Positions 1 to 5,703 of a DNA stretch of 9,522 nucleotides are shown here, in pieces. The stretch lies in assembly GCA_900549245.1 (NCBI GenBank), contig URNQ01000055.1, positions 1 to 9,522 of the forward strand, written 5' to 3'. The DNA comes from an uncultured Collinsella sp. GTDB lineage: Bacteria > Actinomycetota > Coriobacteriia > Coriobacteriales > Coriobacteriaceae. Below the pieces are notes generated by a model. That model had not been told where the DNA came from and did no database searches. It saw nothing but the letters and a program-made list of their open reading frames with translations. Within the stretch, counting starts at the first letter, position 1, and each line of letters opens with the position of its first letter. The position numbers and the translations under genes were made by a program.

Positions 1-797
1 CTTGCCAGCTGGGCGGTGTGTTGGAGGCCGAGGTGGAGGGCGAGCCGGGCGTGCTGCGTATGCCGGTGGAGGTTGCCGCGGCGGCGTGCAAGGCGGCGCA
101 CGAGGTGGGCCTGCCGGTTATGGCTCATGTCGAGAGCACCGAGGGCGTGAAGGCCGCGCTTGAGGCCGGGGTCGACACGATCGAGCACGGTGCCCCGATG
201 ACGCCCGAGATCCTGGAGCTGTACCGTGGCGCCGCGGGCACGCAGCTCGAGGGACGTGCGCCCAGCGTTACCTGCACTATCAGCCCGGCGCTGCCGTTTG
301 TGTTGCTCGATCCGGGGAAGACCCATTCGACTGACACGCAAAAGAAGAACGGCGACATCGTGTGCTCGGGCATTATCGAGAGTGCTCGTGCGGCGCTGGA
401 AGCTGGCGTTAAGGTGGGCCTTGGCACAGATTCGAGCTGCCCGTTCGTGACGCAGTACGACATGTGGCGTGAGGTGGCCTATTTTGCCAAGTATGTCGGC
501 GTGAGCAACGCCTTTGCGCTGCATACGGCTACGCAGGTCAATGCCGAGCTCCTGGGGCTGGGCGGCGAGACCGGTGCGATCGAGTGCGGCAAGGCCGCCG
601 ATATCCTGGTGACGCGCAAGAATCCGCTCGATGACCTGTGCGCTATGCGTGAGCCGATACATGTGATGTGTCGCGGTGATCTGGTACGCAAGCTCAAGGT
701 AAAGCGTATTCCCGAGGTGGACGCCGAGCTCGACGCGATTATGGCCATGCCGGCCGAGGCGCTGGCCGAGGAGCTCGCCCGCGACGGTGTGGCATAG
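1..797 (+). CDS. Amidohydrolase family protein, 3' part (5' end outside window)
   Basis: The reading frame is open from the left edge (frame of codon 18-20) to a TAG at 795-797, so the true start lies upstream. The visible part matches the C-terminal half of the metal-dependent TIM-barrel amidohydrolase superfamily, imidazolonepropionase/prolidase-like subgroup. Counting from codon 18, MAHVES carries a metal-ligand-type His37, IEHG carries His57, and GLGTDSS carries Asp138, the expected ligands after strands 5, 6 and 8. The end, with GGETGAIECGKAADILV, is the typical small beta-sandwich return of these enzymes. The N-terminal HxH metal motif would lie upstream of the window. Such enzymes hydrolyse C-N bonds in cyclic amides or peptides in the cytoplasm; the substrate cannot be told from this fragment. 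It is followed 33 bases later by a strong terminator and is convergent with the next gene. Confidence 0.85.
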   Translation, partial: CQLGGVLEAEVEGEPGVLRMPVEVAAAACKAAHEVGLPVMAHVESTEGVKAALEAGVDTIEHGAPMTPEILELYRGAAGTQLEGRAPSVTCTISPALPFVLLDPGKTHSTDTQKKNGDIVCSGIIESARAALEAGVKVGLGTDSSCPFVTQYDMWREVAYFAKYVGVSNAFALHTATQVNAELLGLGGETGAIECGKAADILVTRKNPLDDLCAMREPIHVMCRGDLVRKLKVKRIPEVDAELDAIMAMPAEALAEELARDGVA

Positions 798-830
798 GTG
801 TGACAAAGGTGTAGCTCCGTTGCCGCATGT

Positions 831-868
831 AAAAAGCCGAGGTCTCAACACGAGGCCTCGGCTTTTTT
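831..868. terminator. Strong bidirectional Rho-independent terminator
   Basis: GCCGAGG (836-842) pairs with CCTCGGC (856-862) around a 13-base loop. The stem is extended by A5 (831-835) on the left and T6 (863-868) on the right, so either transcript ends in a U-run after a 7-bp GC stem. It lies just after the amidohydrolase stop, between two convergent genes, and can serve both. Confidence 0.85.
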
Positions 869-890
869 ATCGAACAAATACTTAAGATTT

Positions 891-919
891 GGGACAAACA
901 AACCTGATTAATTTGTCCC
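891..919. repeat. Short inverted repeat, GGGACAAA / TTTGTCCC
   Basis: Perfect 8-bp arms (891-898 and 912-919) flank 13 bases, just downstream of the minus-strand gene that ends at 931. The right half, GATTAATTTGTCCC (906-919), matches 12 of 14 bases of the reverse complement of 1461-1474 (GATTAACCTGTCCC). Both therefore appear to belong to one intergenic repeat family. There is no good T-tract on either strand, so it is not an obvious terminator. Confidence 0.5.
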
Positions 920-930
920 GCGTGCGGGCG

Positions 931-1404
931 CTAGGAGCGGGTTTCCATCTTAGCGTGGCACTTGGGGCAGGTGACGCGGATCTTGCCCTTGCCCTTGGGG
1001 ACGGAGAGCATCTGGCCGCAGTTGGGGCACTTGAGGTATGCCGTGGTCTTGCGACCCTTCCACATCTTCTTGGCCGTGCGCTTGGCGCGCTCAAAGTCTT
1101 CCTTGCTCGTTCCAGCCGCGCGCGAGGTGCCGGCCGCCGCAGCGCCGCCGCCCAAGCTGGCGACAAACTTGCCCAAGCCGGGGACGTTCGCGGTCGCGGT
1201 GACAAAGGCAGCGTTTTCCTTGCGACGCGCATCGATGTTTTTGGACAGGCCGCGCAGCACGCCAATCACGATCACGGCGATGGCGATCCAGCTGAGCCAC
1301 TGGATGCGGGCTATCGATCCGATCATCGCGATGACGATGCCGGCAAAACCCATCACGATGGTGAGTTCATCGGCACCATTGCGACCCTTCATAAAGTCAT
1401 TCAT
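931..1404 (-). CDS. Small membrane protein with C-terminal zinc ribbon
   Basis: The product is 157 residues. Two hydrophobic stretches, about residues 14-32 and 36-53, form a likely helical hairpin in the membrane. A basic, Ala/Gly-rich linker (about 55-120) follows, then a zinc ribbon with CPNCG (Cys126, Cys129) and CPKC (Cys146, Cys149) separated by the basic loop SVPKGKGKIRV. That ribbon type (YxCPxCxQxLxVPxGKGKIxxxCPxC) recurs at the ends of small membrane proteins in Firmicutes and Coriobacteriia, as I recall; no function is established for it. The ATG at 1402-1404 is preceded by GAAAGG at a suitable distance. It sits downstream of the copper cluster on the same strand, but a 146-bp gap with its own candidate -10 argues for separate transcription. 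It may bind nucleic acid or another protein at the inner membrane face; this is a guess. Confidence 0.8.
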   Translation of the reverse strand: MNDFMKGRNGADELTIVMGFAGIVIAMIGSIARIQWLSWIAIAVIVIGVLRGLSKNIDARRKENAAFVTATANVPGLGKFVASLGGGAAAAGTSRAAGTSKEDFERAKRTAKKMWKGRKTTAYLKCPNCGQMLSVPKGKGKIRVTCPKCHAKMETRS

Positions 1405-1437
1405 GCAAATTGCCTTTCGTTCGATATGCTGCTCGCC

Positions 1438-1443
1438 TTTATA
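1438..1443 (-). promoter_or_regulatory. Candidate -10 box (TATAAA) for the zinc-ribbon gene
   Basis: On the minus strand the sequence reads GGGTATAAAGG, with TATAAA 33 bases before the ATG at 1404. No convincing -35 lies at 16-18 bases; that position falls in the GGGGACAG inverted repeat, so the repeat may overlap the promoter. Confidence 0.35.
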
Positions 1444-1458
1444 CCCGATTTAGAGCAA

Positions 1459-1540
1459 GGGGGACAGGTTAATCTGCACCAAGGTGGTGCAAACGTACCT
1501 ATCCCCGATACACCAAGATGGTGCAAAGCAGTCTGTCCCC
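1459..1540. repeat. Composite dyad: GGGGACAG...CTGTCCCC enclosing two CACCAAGRTGGTGCAAA repeats
   Basis: The outer arms are GGGGACAG (1460-1467) and CTGTCCCC (1533-1540). Between them are two direct repeats, 1476-1493 (GCACCAAGGTGGTGCAAA) and 1510-1527 (ACACCAAGATGGTGCAAA), 34 bases apart. Each is itself a dyad (GCACC-N5-GGTGC and CACC-N5-GGTG). It fills most of the gap between csoR and the zinc-ribbon gene. It may be a repeat element or an operator pair for the gene ending at 931; the sequence does not decide. Confidence 0.55.
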
Positions 1541-1550
1541 AATGCCCCAA

Positions 1551-1823
1551 TTACTTGGAGAGCTTGTCGACGACGCGTTCGATCTCGGCGAGCTTGGCGG
1601 CTTTGAGGTCTTCGTCGCCCGATTCGATTGCCGAAGTCACGCAGCCCTCGATATGCGCCTTGAGCACGTCGGCGTTGATGCGCGCAATGAGCGCCTGCGT
1701 TGCCATGAGCTGCGTGGAAATATCGACGCAGTAGCGGTCCTCCTCGACCATCCGCAGGATGCCGTCGATCTGACCGCGTGCCGTCTTGAGCATGCGGGTC
1801 ACCGATTTATGGTCTGCCATCAT
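1551..1823 (-). CDS. csoR: CsoR-family copper-sensing transcriptional repressor
   Basis: This 90-residue all-helical protein belongs to the CsoR/FrmR (DUF156) family. Seen directly: KTARGQIDGI near the N-terminus, and the ligand set Cys32, His57 and Cys61 (in RYCVD and KAHIEGC). That is the Cys-His-Cys fingerprint of Cu(I)-binding CsoR rather than the FrmR (formaldehyde) or RcnR (Ni/Co) patterns. Family members bind operator DNA without copper and release it when Cu(I) binds. Two adjacent ATGs (1821-1823 and 1818-1820) are possible starts; GAGGA lies about 7 bases before the first. It follows the CopZ-like gene by 48 bases and is the third gene after copA. A matching operator lies before copA, so CsoR probably represses its own operon. 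Confidence 0.92.
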   Translation of the reverse strand: MMADHKSVTRMLKTARGQIDGILRMVEEDRYCVDISTQLMATQALIARINADVLKAHIEGCVTSAIESGDEDLKAAKLAEIERVVDKLSK

Positions 1824-1871
1824 GGCGGGTCCTCGTTTCTGGTCGATGGGGTCGAATGCTTCTGGTAGCTG

Positions 1872-2093
1872 CTACGCGGCGGTCACGGACAGGGCGTGGA
1901 ACTTCTCGCCGGCGCCCTCGACAGCGGCGGCGAGCTGCTCGGCGGTCACGGTGTCGGCGCACTCCACCTGGACGGTCTGAGTCTCGTGATCGGCGTCGGC
2001 GTCGGTCACGCCGGCCACGTTGAGCAACGCCGTCTCGACGGTGGCGTCGCAGTGGCCGCACATGAGGCCGGAAGTCTTGATTGTGTATCGCAT
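1872..2093 (-). CDS. copZ: CopZ-like copper chaperone (HMA domain)
   Basis: The product is 73 residues, a single heavy-metal-associated domain. The metal loop is GLMCGHCDATV with Met11, Cys12 and Cys15, the M-x-C-x-x-C Cu(I)-binding pattern. The rest fits the ferredoxin-like beta-alpha-beta-beta-alpha-beta fold (VAGVTDADAD, then QTVQVECAD). It should carry Cu(I) in the cytoplasm to CopA or CsoR. AAGGAGT lies 7 bases before the ATG at 2091-2093, a strong ribosome-binding site that settles the start. It lies 152 bases downstream of copA, with a long hairpin in the gap, and 48 bases before csoR. The His in the loop (CGHC) is a small variation on the more usual CxxC residues. A mercury-type chaperone (MerP) is a less likely alternative given csoR and copA next door. 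Confidence 0.88.
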   Translation of the reverse strand: MRYTIKTSGLMCGHCDATVETALLNVAGVTDADADHETQTVQVECADTVTAEQLAAAVEGAGEKFHALSVTAA

Positions 2094-2158
2094 GGGTGTA
2101 CTCCTTATCGATTGAGATTATCTGACAGTTTAGTCGTGAACAGCGTCATCTTAAAGGT

Positions 2159-2252
2159 GCGCTGAGGTGCCCGAGATTGCCCCGAAAGAGGAGCGAAGCG
2201 TACTTGGGTACGCGAGCGACGGTTTGAGGGGCAAGGTCGGGTGCTTCAGCGC
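2159..2252. repeat. Long imperfect hairpin (25-bp arms) overlapping the copA stop
   Basis: Arms 2159-2183 and 2228-2252 match at 20 of 25 positions. Three of the five differences become G-U pairs in a plus-strand RNA, leaving only two adjacent true mismatches. The centre carries a second perfect hairpin, GCGTAC (2198-2203) TTGG GTACGC (2208-2213). The right arm contains the copA stop codon (2246-2248). There is no T-tract, so it is not a standard terminator. It may be a REP-like repeat, or an RNA structure affecting copA messenger stability or copZ-csoR levels. Confidence 0.65.
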
Positions 2253-4218
2253 GCCGTCTTGGGCTTAAAGGATTTCAGGCGCAGGGCATTGCTTACGACG
2301 CACACGCTCGACAGGCTCATGGCCGCGGCGCCGAACATCGGCGAGAGTTGCCATCCCGTGAGCGGGAAGAACACGCCCGCGGCGAGCGGAATGCCGATGC
2401 TGTTGTAGAACAGTGCCCAGAACAGGTCCTGCTTGATGTTGCGGATCGTGGCACGCGAAAGTTCGATGGCCCGCGCAACGTCCATGAGGTCGCTGCGCAT
2501 GAGCACCACATCTGCCCCTTCCTTGGCGATGTCGGCGCCGGTGCCGATCGCAAGGCCCACGTCGGCGCGCGCCAGGGCGGGGGAGTCGTTGATGCCGTCG
2601 CCCACCATGGCGACCTTGTCGCCCGCATCCTGCAGCTCGCGCATGTGGCGCTCCTTGTCGGCGGGGAGGACGTCGGCGATGACCTGCTTGCTGTTCAGTC
2701 CCACGCGGCGGGCGATTGCTTCGGCCGTCACACGGTTATCGCCGGTGAGCATGCGCACGTCGACGCCGAGCGAACGCAGCGCGGCGATGGCCTCGGCGCT
2801 CGTCTCTTTGACCTCGTCAGCCACGGCGATGGTACCGACAAGCTCGCTGTTCTTGGCAAAGAACAGCGGTGTCTTGCCTTCGGCGGCGAGCTGTTCGGCA
2901 AGGCCCGCGGGCACGGTAACGCCCAGCTCGTCCATCAGACGCACGTTGCCGGCTGCGATGACATTTTGTCCCTCGCGCGCCGTAACGCCACGACCGGGCA
3001 CGGCGGCAAAGTCCTCGACCATGCGCGCGACAATTCCGCGCGCCTCGCACTCGGCCATAATCGCCTCGGCCAGCGGGTGCTCGCTTGAGCGCTCCAACGC
3101 GGCGGCCAGCTTGAGCAGCGCCTTTTCGCTCATGGCGCGCGAGCCGTCAGCACGCGTGGCTACTACGATATCGGTCACGGCAGGCTTGCCGCGGGTGACC
3201 GTGCCCGTCTTGTCGAGCACCACGGTGCCCACACTGCGCAGATTCTCCAGCGCCTCGGCACTCTTGAACAGAATGCCCATCTCGGCGCCCTTGCCGGTAC
3301 CCACCATAATGGCGACGGGCGTGGCCAGACCCAGTGCGCACGGGCAGCTGATCACCAGCACGGCCACGGCGGAGGTGAGCGCCTCGTTCATGCTGCCGGT
3401 CAGTGCCATCCACACTACAAAGGTCACGACCGAGATTACAAACACCACGGGCACGAACACGCCGGCGACCTTGTCGGCCATGCGGGCGATGGGCGCCTTG
3501 GTGGCGTTGGCGTCCTCGACGAGCTGGATAATCTTGGCGAGCGACGTGTCGGCGCCCACACGCGTGGCGCGGAAGGTAAACGAGCCCGTGCGGTTGACCG
3601 TGGCCGCGTTGACAGTGTCGCCGGCGGTCTTTTCCACGGGGATGGACTCGCCGGTGAGCGCGCTCTCGTCCACGACCGAGCTGCCCTCGAGCACCACGCC
3701 ATCGACGGGGATGGACTCTCCGGGGCGTACGCGCAGGACCTGGCCGGGAAGGATGCTGTCGACGTCGACGGTGGTTTCGCTGCCGTCCTCTGCCACGACG
3801 GTCGCGGTCTTGGGCGCCAGGTCGATGAGCGCCTCGATGGCGCCGCCGGTTTTGGACTTGCTGCGTGTCTCGAGGTATTTGCCCACGGTGACGAGCGACA
3901 AGATCGTGCCGGCGCTCTCAAAATACAGGTTGTCCATGCTCGTCATCATGGCTTCGTGGACCTGACCCGCGGCTAGCTGGTCGGCCATGATGGACATGGC
4001 GTAGAGCGACCAGGCGATGGAGGCGGTGGCGCCCACGGCAATAAGGGCGTCCATGGTGGGCGCGCCGTGCGCGAGCGATTTAAACCCGTTGATAAAGTAC
4101 GCGTCGTTGACATAGACGATGGGGATGAGCAGGACGAGCTCGGTGAGGGCGAGCGTCATACTGTGGGTATGGTCGGTGAAAATGCCGGGCAGCGGCCAGC
4201 CGAGCATGTGCCCCATGC

Positions 4219-4641
4219 CTATGTAGAACAGCGGGATGAGAAAGACAATCGAGACGATGAGGCGGGGGGGCCAGGCAGAGGGGGGGGGCCCCCCGCTTTC
4301 AGGCGCACGATGAGGCGGGTGCGCATGGCAGAGGCGGCGGCCTCCAGCTTTTTGGTAGGCGACTCCATGTGGGCGGCGCCGGACCTGACTTGCGTGCTGC
4401 CGTTTGAGCCGTCGGCACCGTCGCCCGCATCGACGGGCGAGGCCGAGTAGCCCGCGCGGTCGACGGCGGTGCAGATATCGTCGGGGGAGACCTGCGTGGG
4501 GTCGTAGTCCACCAGCATAGAGCCGGCGAGCAGATTGACCGCGACGCTCTCGACGCCGTCGAGCTTGCTCACGGCACGGTCCACGTGCGCCTGACAGGCG
4601 GCGCATGTCATGCCACCCACATCGAATTTATCTTGAGCCAT
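4219..4641 (-). CDS. N-terminal CopA fragment: HMA domain plus frameshifted tail
   Basis: This is what the copA start codon encodes as the sequence stands: 140 residues. Residues 1-70 form an HMA domain with the Cu(I) loop MTCAAC (Cys13, Cys16). An acidic, Gly/Ser-rich linker runs to about 95, and the native frame continues to RTRLIV near 112. The insertion then adds a Gly/Pro-rich run and a non-native Ser-rich tail up to the stop at 4219. If expressed it would be a soluble one-domain copper-binding protein without a pump. Whether it is made or stable is unknown. Confidence 0.6.
   Translation of the reverse strand: MAQDKFDVGGMTCAACQAHVDRAVSKLDGVESVAVNLLAGSMLVDYDPTQVSPDDICTAVDRAGYSASPVDAGDGADGSNGSTQVRSGAAHMESPTKKLEAAASAMRTRLIVRLKAGGPPPLPGPPASSSRLSFSSRCST
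4254..4319. repeat. 53-bp insertion in copA bounded by 13-bp direct repeats
   Basis: ACGATGAGGCGGG occurs at 4254-4266 and again at 4307-4319, exactly 53 bases apart. Between them lie a G7 run (4264-4270), a G9 run (4280-4288) directly followed by C6 (4289-4294), and an inverted repeat, GCGGGGGGGCC (4262-4272) against GGCCCCCCGC (4287-4296). Deleting one repeat copy plus the spacer restores the copA frame. The sequence is unlike the flanking coding DNA. Confidence 0.8.
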
Positions 4642-4688
4642 GGCTTCTCCTTTCTGGGACGTAGTGTCGGAAATGTTAACCAACCGAT

Positions 4689-4694
4689 ACTATA
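4689..4694 (-). promoter_or_regulatory. Candidate -10 box (TATAGT) of copA
   Basis: On the minus strand TATAGT lies about 48 bases before the copA ATG, directly downstream of the CsoR-type dyad. A weak -35 (TAGACA) sits about 19 bases further up, so the dyad would occupy the spacer and block RNA polymerase. The -35 match and spacing are imperfect. Confidence 0.45.
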
Positions 4695-4699
4695 CACCC

Positions 4700-4716
4700 A
4701 TACCCCCTGGGGGTGT
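4700..4716. promoter_or_regulatory. CsoR-type copper operator
   Basis: ATACCCCCTGGGGGTGT is a near-perfect GC-centred dyad (ACCCCC-T-GGGGGT) with AT-rich ends. This is the form described for CsoR operators, roughly TACCCC...GGGGTA. It lies 59 bases upstream of the copA ATG between the candidate -10 and -35, and a csoR gene is in the same cluster. It is therefore the likely site of copper-dependent autoregulation. Confidence 0.75.
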
Positions 4717-4793
4717 CTAATGGAGATGAAAATGTATGACATTCTATTATTGGTCGAGGTGACAGCCAGTTCGGCGGACCGTAGCCAGTCTAA

Positions 4794-4852
4794 TGTCTCA
4801 ATCTGTAACATCTGGGGACCGTTTTGCCTGCTAGATGTTACAGATCGAGACA
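4794..4852. repeat. 59-bp stem-loop element, copy 1
   Basis: The left arm TGTCTCAATCTGTAACA (4794-4810) and right arm TGTTACAGATCGAGACA (4836-4852) pair with a single A-C mismatch around a 25-base centre. In this copy the pairing extends a further 3 bases (TCT/AGA). It lies about 80 bases upstream of the copA operator. The stretch between 4717 and 4793 shows nothing recognisable. Confidence 0.85.
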
Positions 4853-4874
4853 GACCGTCCGCGTTCAACTCAAA

Positions 4875-4933
4875 TGTCTTGATCTGTAACATCTAGAGAG
4901 GTTTTTAACCCCTTACTGTTACAGATTGAGATG
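4875..4933. repeat. 59-bp stem-loop element, copy 2
   Basis: The left arm TGTCTTGATCTGTAACA (4875-4891) faces TGTTACAGATTGAGATG (4917-4933) across a 25-base centre. The last two bases of the right arm are degenerate; two other differences from the mirror sequence are G-U pairs in plus-strand RNA. The centre contains its own small dyad, GGTT-TTT-AACC. It starts 81 bases after copy 1. Confidence 0.85.
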
Positions 4934-4954
4934 TTGTCTCGCGGGGTTGGGGTT

Positions 4955-5013
4955 TGTCTTGATCTGTAACATCTAGACCTGTATCTGCCGAGCTAGTGTT
5001 ACAGATCGAGACA
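4955..5013. repeat. 59-bp stem-loop element, copy 3
   Basis: The left arm TGTCTTGATCTGTAACA (4955-4971) pairs with TGTTACAGATCGAGACA (4997-5013) with one U-G wobble, around a 25-base centre. CTAG at both ends of the centre can extend the stem past a one-base bulge. It starts 80 bases after copy 2 and ends 42 bases from the stop of the kinase/DUF6273 gene. Confidence 0.85.
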
Positions 5014-5014
5014 A

Positions 5015-5043
5015 TTGCCGGGGAGGGGGTCCCGTCACGGCAA
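5015..5043 (-). terminator. Possible weak terminator hairpin of the kinase locus
   Basis: TTGCCG (5015-5020) and CGGCAA (5038-5043) form a 6-bp stem, with GGG and CCC able to pair inside. It lies 12 bases after the stop at 5056 on the minus strand. The following bases (TTGTCTCG) are only mildly U-rich, so termination is uncertain. Confidence 0.25.
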
Positions 5044-5055
5044 GACGCCCGCCGC

Positions 5056-5703
5056 CTAGATACAGAACCCGGGGATCACACAGGTTCGCTTGTTTGGCTT
5101 TTCCGCAGGCGTTGCGTACGTAAAGACGTCGCCGTCGTGTCCCACGCGATTCAAATAGAGTGTGCCTCCACTCTCCGATGTGTCAGGGCTCACCGTGCGC
5201 TCCCACCAGCAGGTGTCCTTGCCCTTCCACTGGCGGACCATCGTCTCGTTCGTGGAATACGGGCTCACCTTGAGCTCGCGGAAGAGCTGATACTCCTTGC
5301 CCTCGCCGTTGTAGATGTCTGCCAGGTAGTGATAGTCCTCGGCAAACGAATCGGGCGGTTGCGTACCGCACAGCTCGACCATGGCGGGCAGCCAAAGGGT
5401 TGCGGGCAACTCGCTCAGACACGAAGCGCTTCTGGCGGCGCCAACGTTATTCGAGACCTTTTTGACGGATTTGATGAGTGCGCGCAACTCGTTGGGCAGC
5501 AGCTTAAGGCCGTCGCCGTTGAGCCATTCCCGCAGCTCGCAATCTGCCCAGCCGGCGCTCGGCGGTTCAGCCGCAGCGTTGCGCTCGGCAATACCCGCAT
5601 CGAACATAAACGTCAGTCCGGCCTTGCCCGTCCCGTCCAGAAGCTCATCGTGACGGATGCCCACAAGCTGAGCGCCGACCTCCAGCCCGTTGGCGAGCTT
5701 CAC
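5056..5703 (-). CDS. DUF6273-like C-terminal domain of the kinase
   Basis: This open frame of 215 residues (first Met at 5703; the frame is open and native up to about 5940) is the distal part of the kinase gene. It carries GWADCELREWLNGDGLKLLP, followed by LRALIKSVKK and later LPATLWLPAMVEL. That is the pattern of DUF6273, a domain of unknown function common in surface or secreted proteins of gut Gram-positives. Its end, GGTLYLNRVGHDGDVFTYATP, resembles the closing strands of that fold. Downstream of a transmembrane helix it should face outside and might sense a ligand for the kinase; this is inference. The ATG at 5703 has no convincing ribosome-binding site, which supports its being a continuation and not a separate gene. 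Confidence 0.7.
   Translation of the reverse strand: MKLANGLEVGAQLVGIRHDELLDGTGKAGLTFMFDAGIAERNAAAEPPSAGWADCELREWLNGDGLKLLPNELRALIKSVKKVSNNVGAARSASCLSELPATLWLPAMVELCGTQPPDSFAEDYHYLADIYNGEGKEYQLFRELKVSPYSTNETMVRQWKGKDTCWWERTVSPDTSESGGTLYLNRVGHDGDVFTYATPAEKPNKRTCVIPGFCI

Larger units (their letters stand above)
2246..4641 (-). pseudogene. copA: copA, Cu+-exporting P1B-type ATPase, frame broken by a 53-bp insertion
   Basis: CopA pumps Cu(I) out of the cytoplasm using ATP. The ATG at 4639-4641 has AAAGGAG just upstream. The first frame holds an N-terminal HMA domain (GMTCAAC, residues 10-16). Downstream of the break the other frame holds the complete pump: about eight membrane helices, actuator motif LTGES, transport motif CPC (3338-3346), phosphorylation motif DKTGT (3200-3214), SEHP, hinge GDGIND (2585-2602), and late-helix motifs YN and MSLSSVCVVSNAL typical of Cu(I) pumps. 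The frames join as MRTRLIV (before) and RLIVSIVF (after) the insert. Removing 53 bases gives MRTRLIVSIVF and an uninterrupted protein of 780 residues, a normal length. As written, no full pump is made unless translation restarts or the insert is an assembly error. A CsoR-type operator overlaps its promoter. Confidence 0.9.

Noticed and set aside
889..1734. Plus-strand open frame spanning the zinc-ribbon gene, dyad region and csoR
   Set aside because: It runs through two minus-strand genes and an intergenic repeat; the CsoR and zinc-ribbon motifs fix the coding strand.
2433..3965. Long plus-strand open frame opposite copA
   Set aside because: It is a shadow of the GC-rich copA coding sequence: Ser/Thr/Ala-rich residues, no domain, and a strand opposite to unmistakable P-type ATPase motifs.
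4794..4852. 59-bp stem-loop read as an integron attC site
   Set aside because: The size is similar, but the arms do not contain the GTTRRRY core boxes and there are no cassettes or integrase in the window.
4585..4896. Plus-strand open frame of 103 codons upstream of the repeats
   Set aside because: It starts inside copA, crosses the CsoR operator and two stem-loop copies, and its residues are dictated by the repeats; no ribosome-binding site decides a start.
4794..5013. Array of repeats with unique segments read as a CRISPR array
   Set aside because: The repeats are inverted, not direct, with arms of only 17 bases, three units, and no cas gene nearby; a fourth unit lies alone at 8464-8523.
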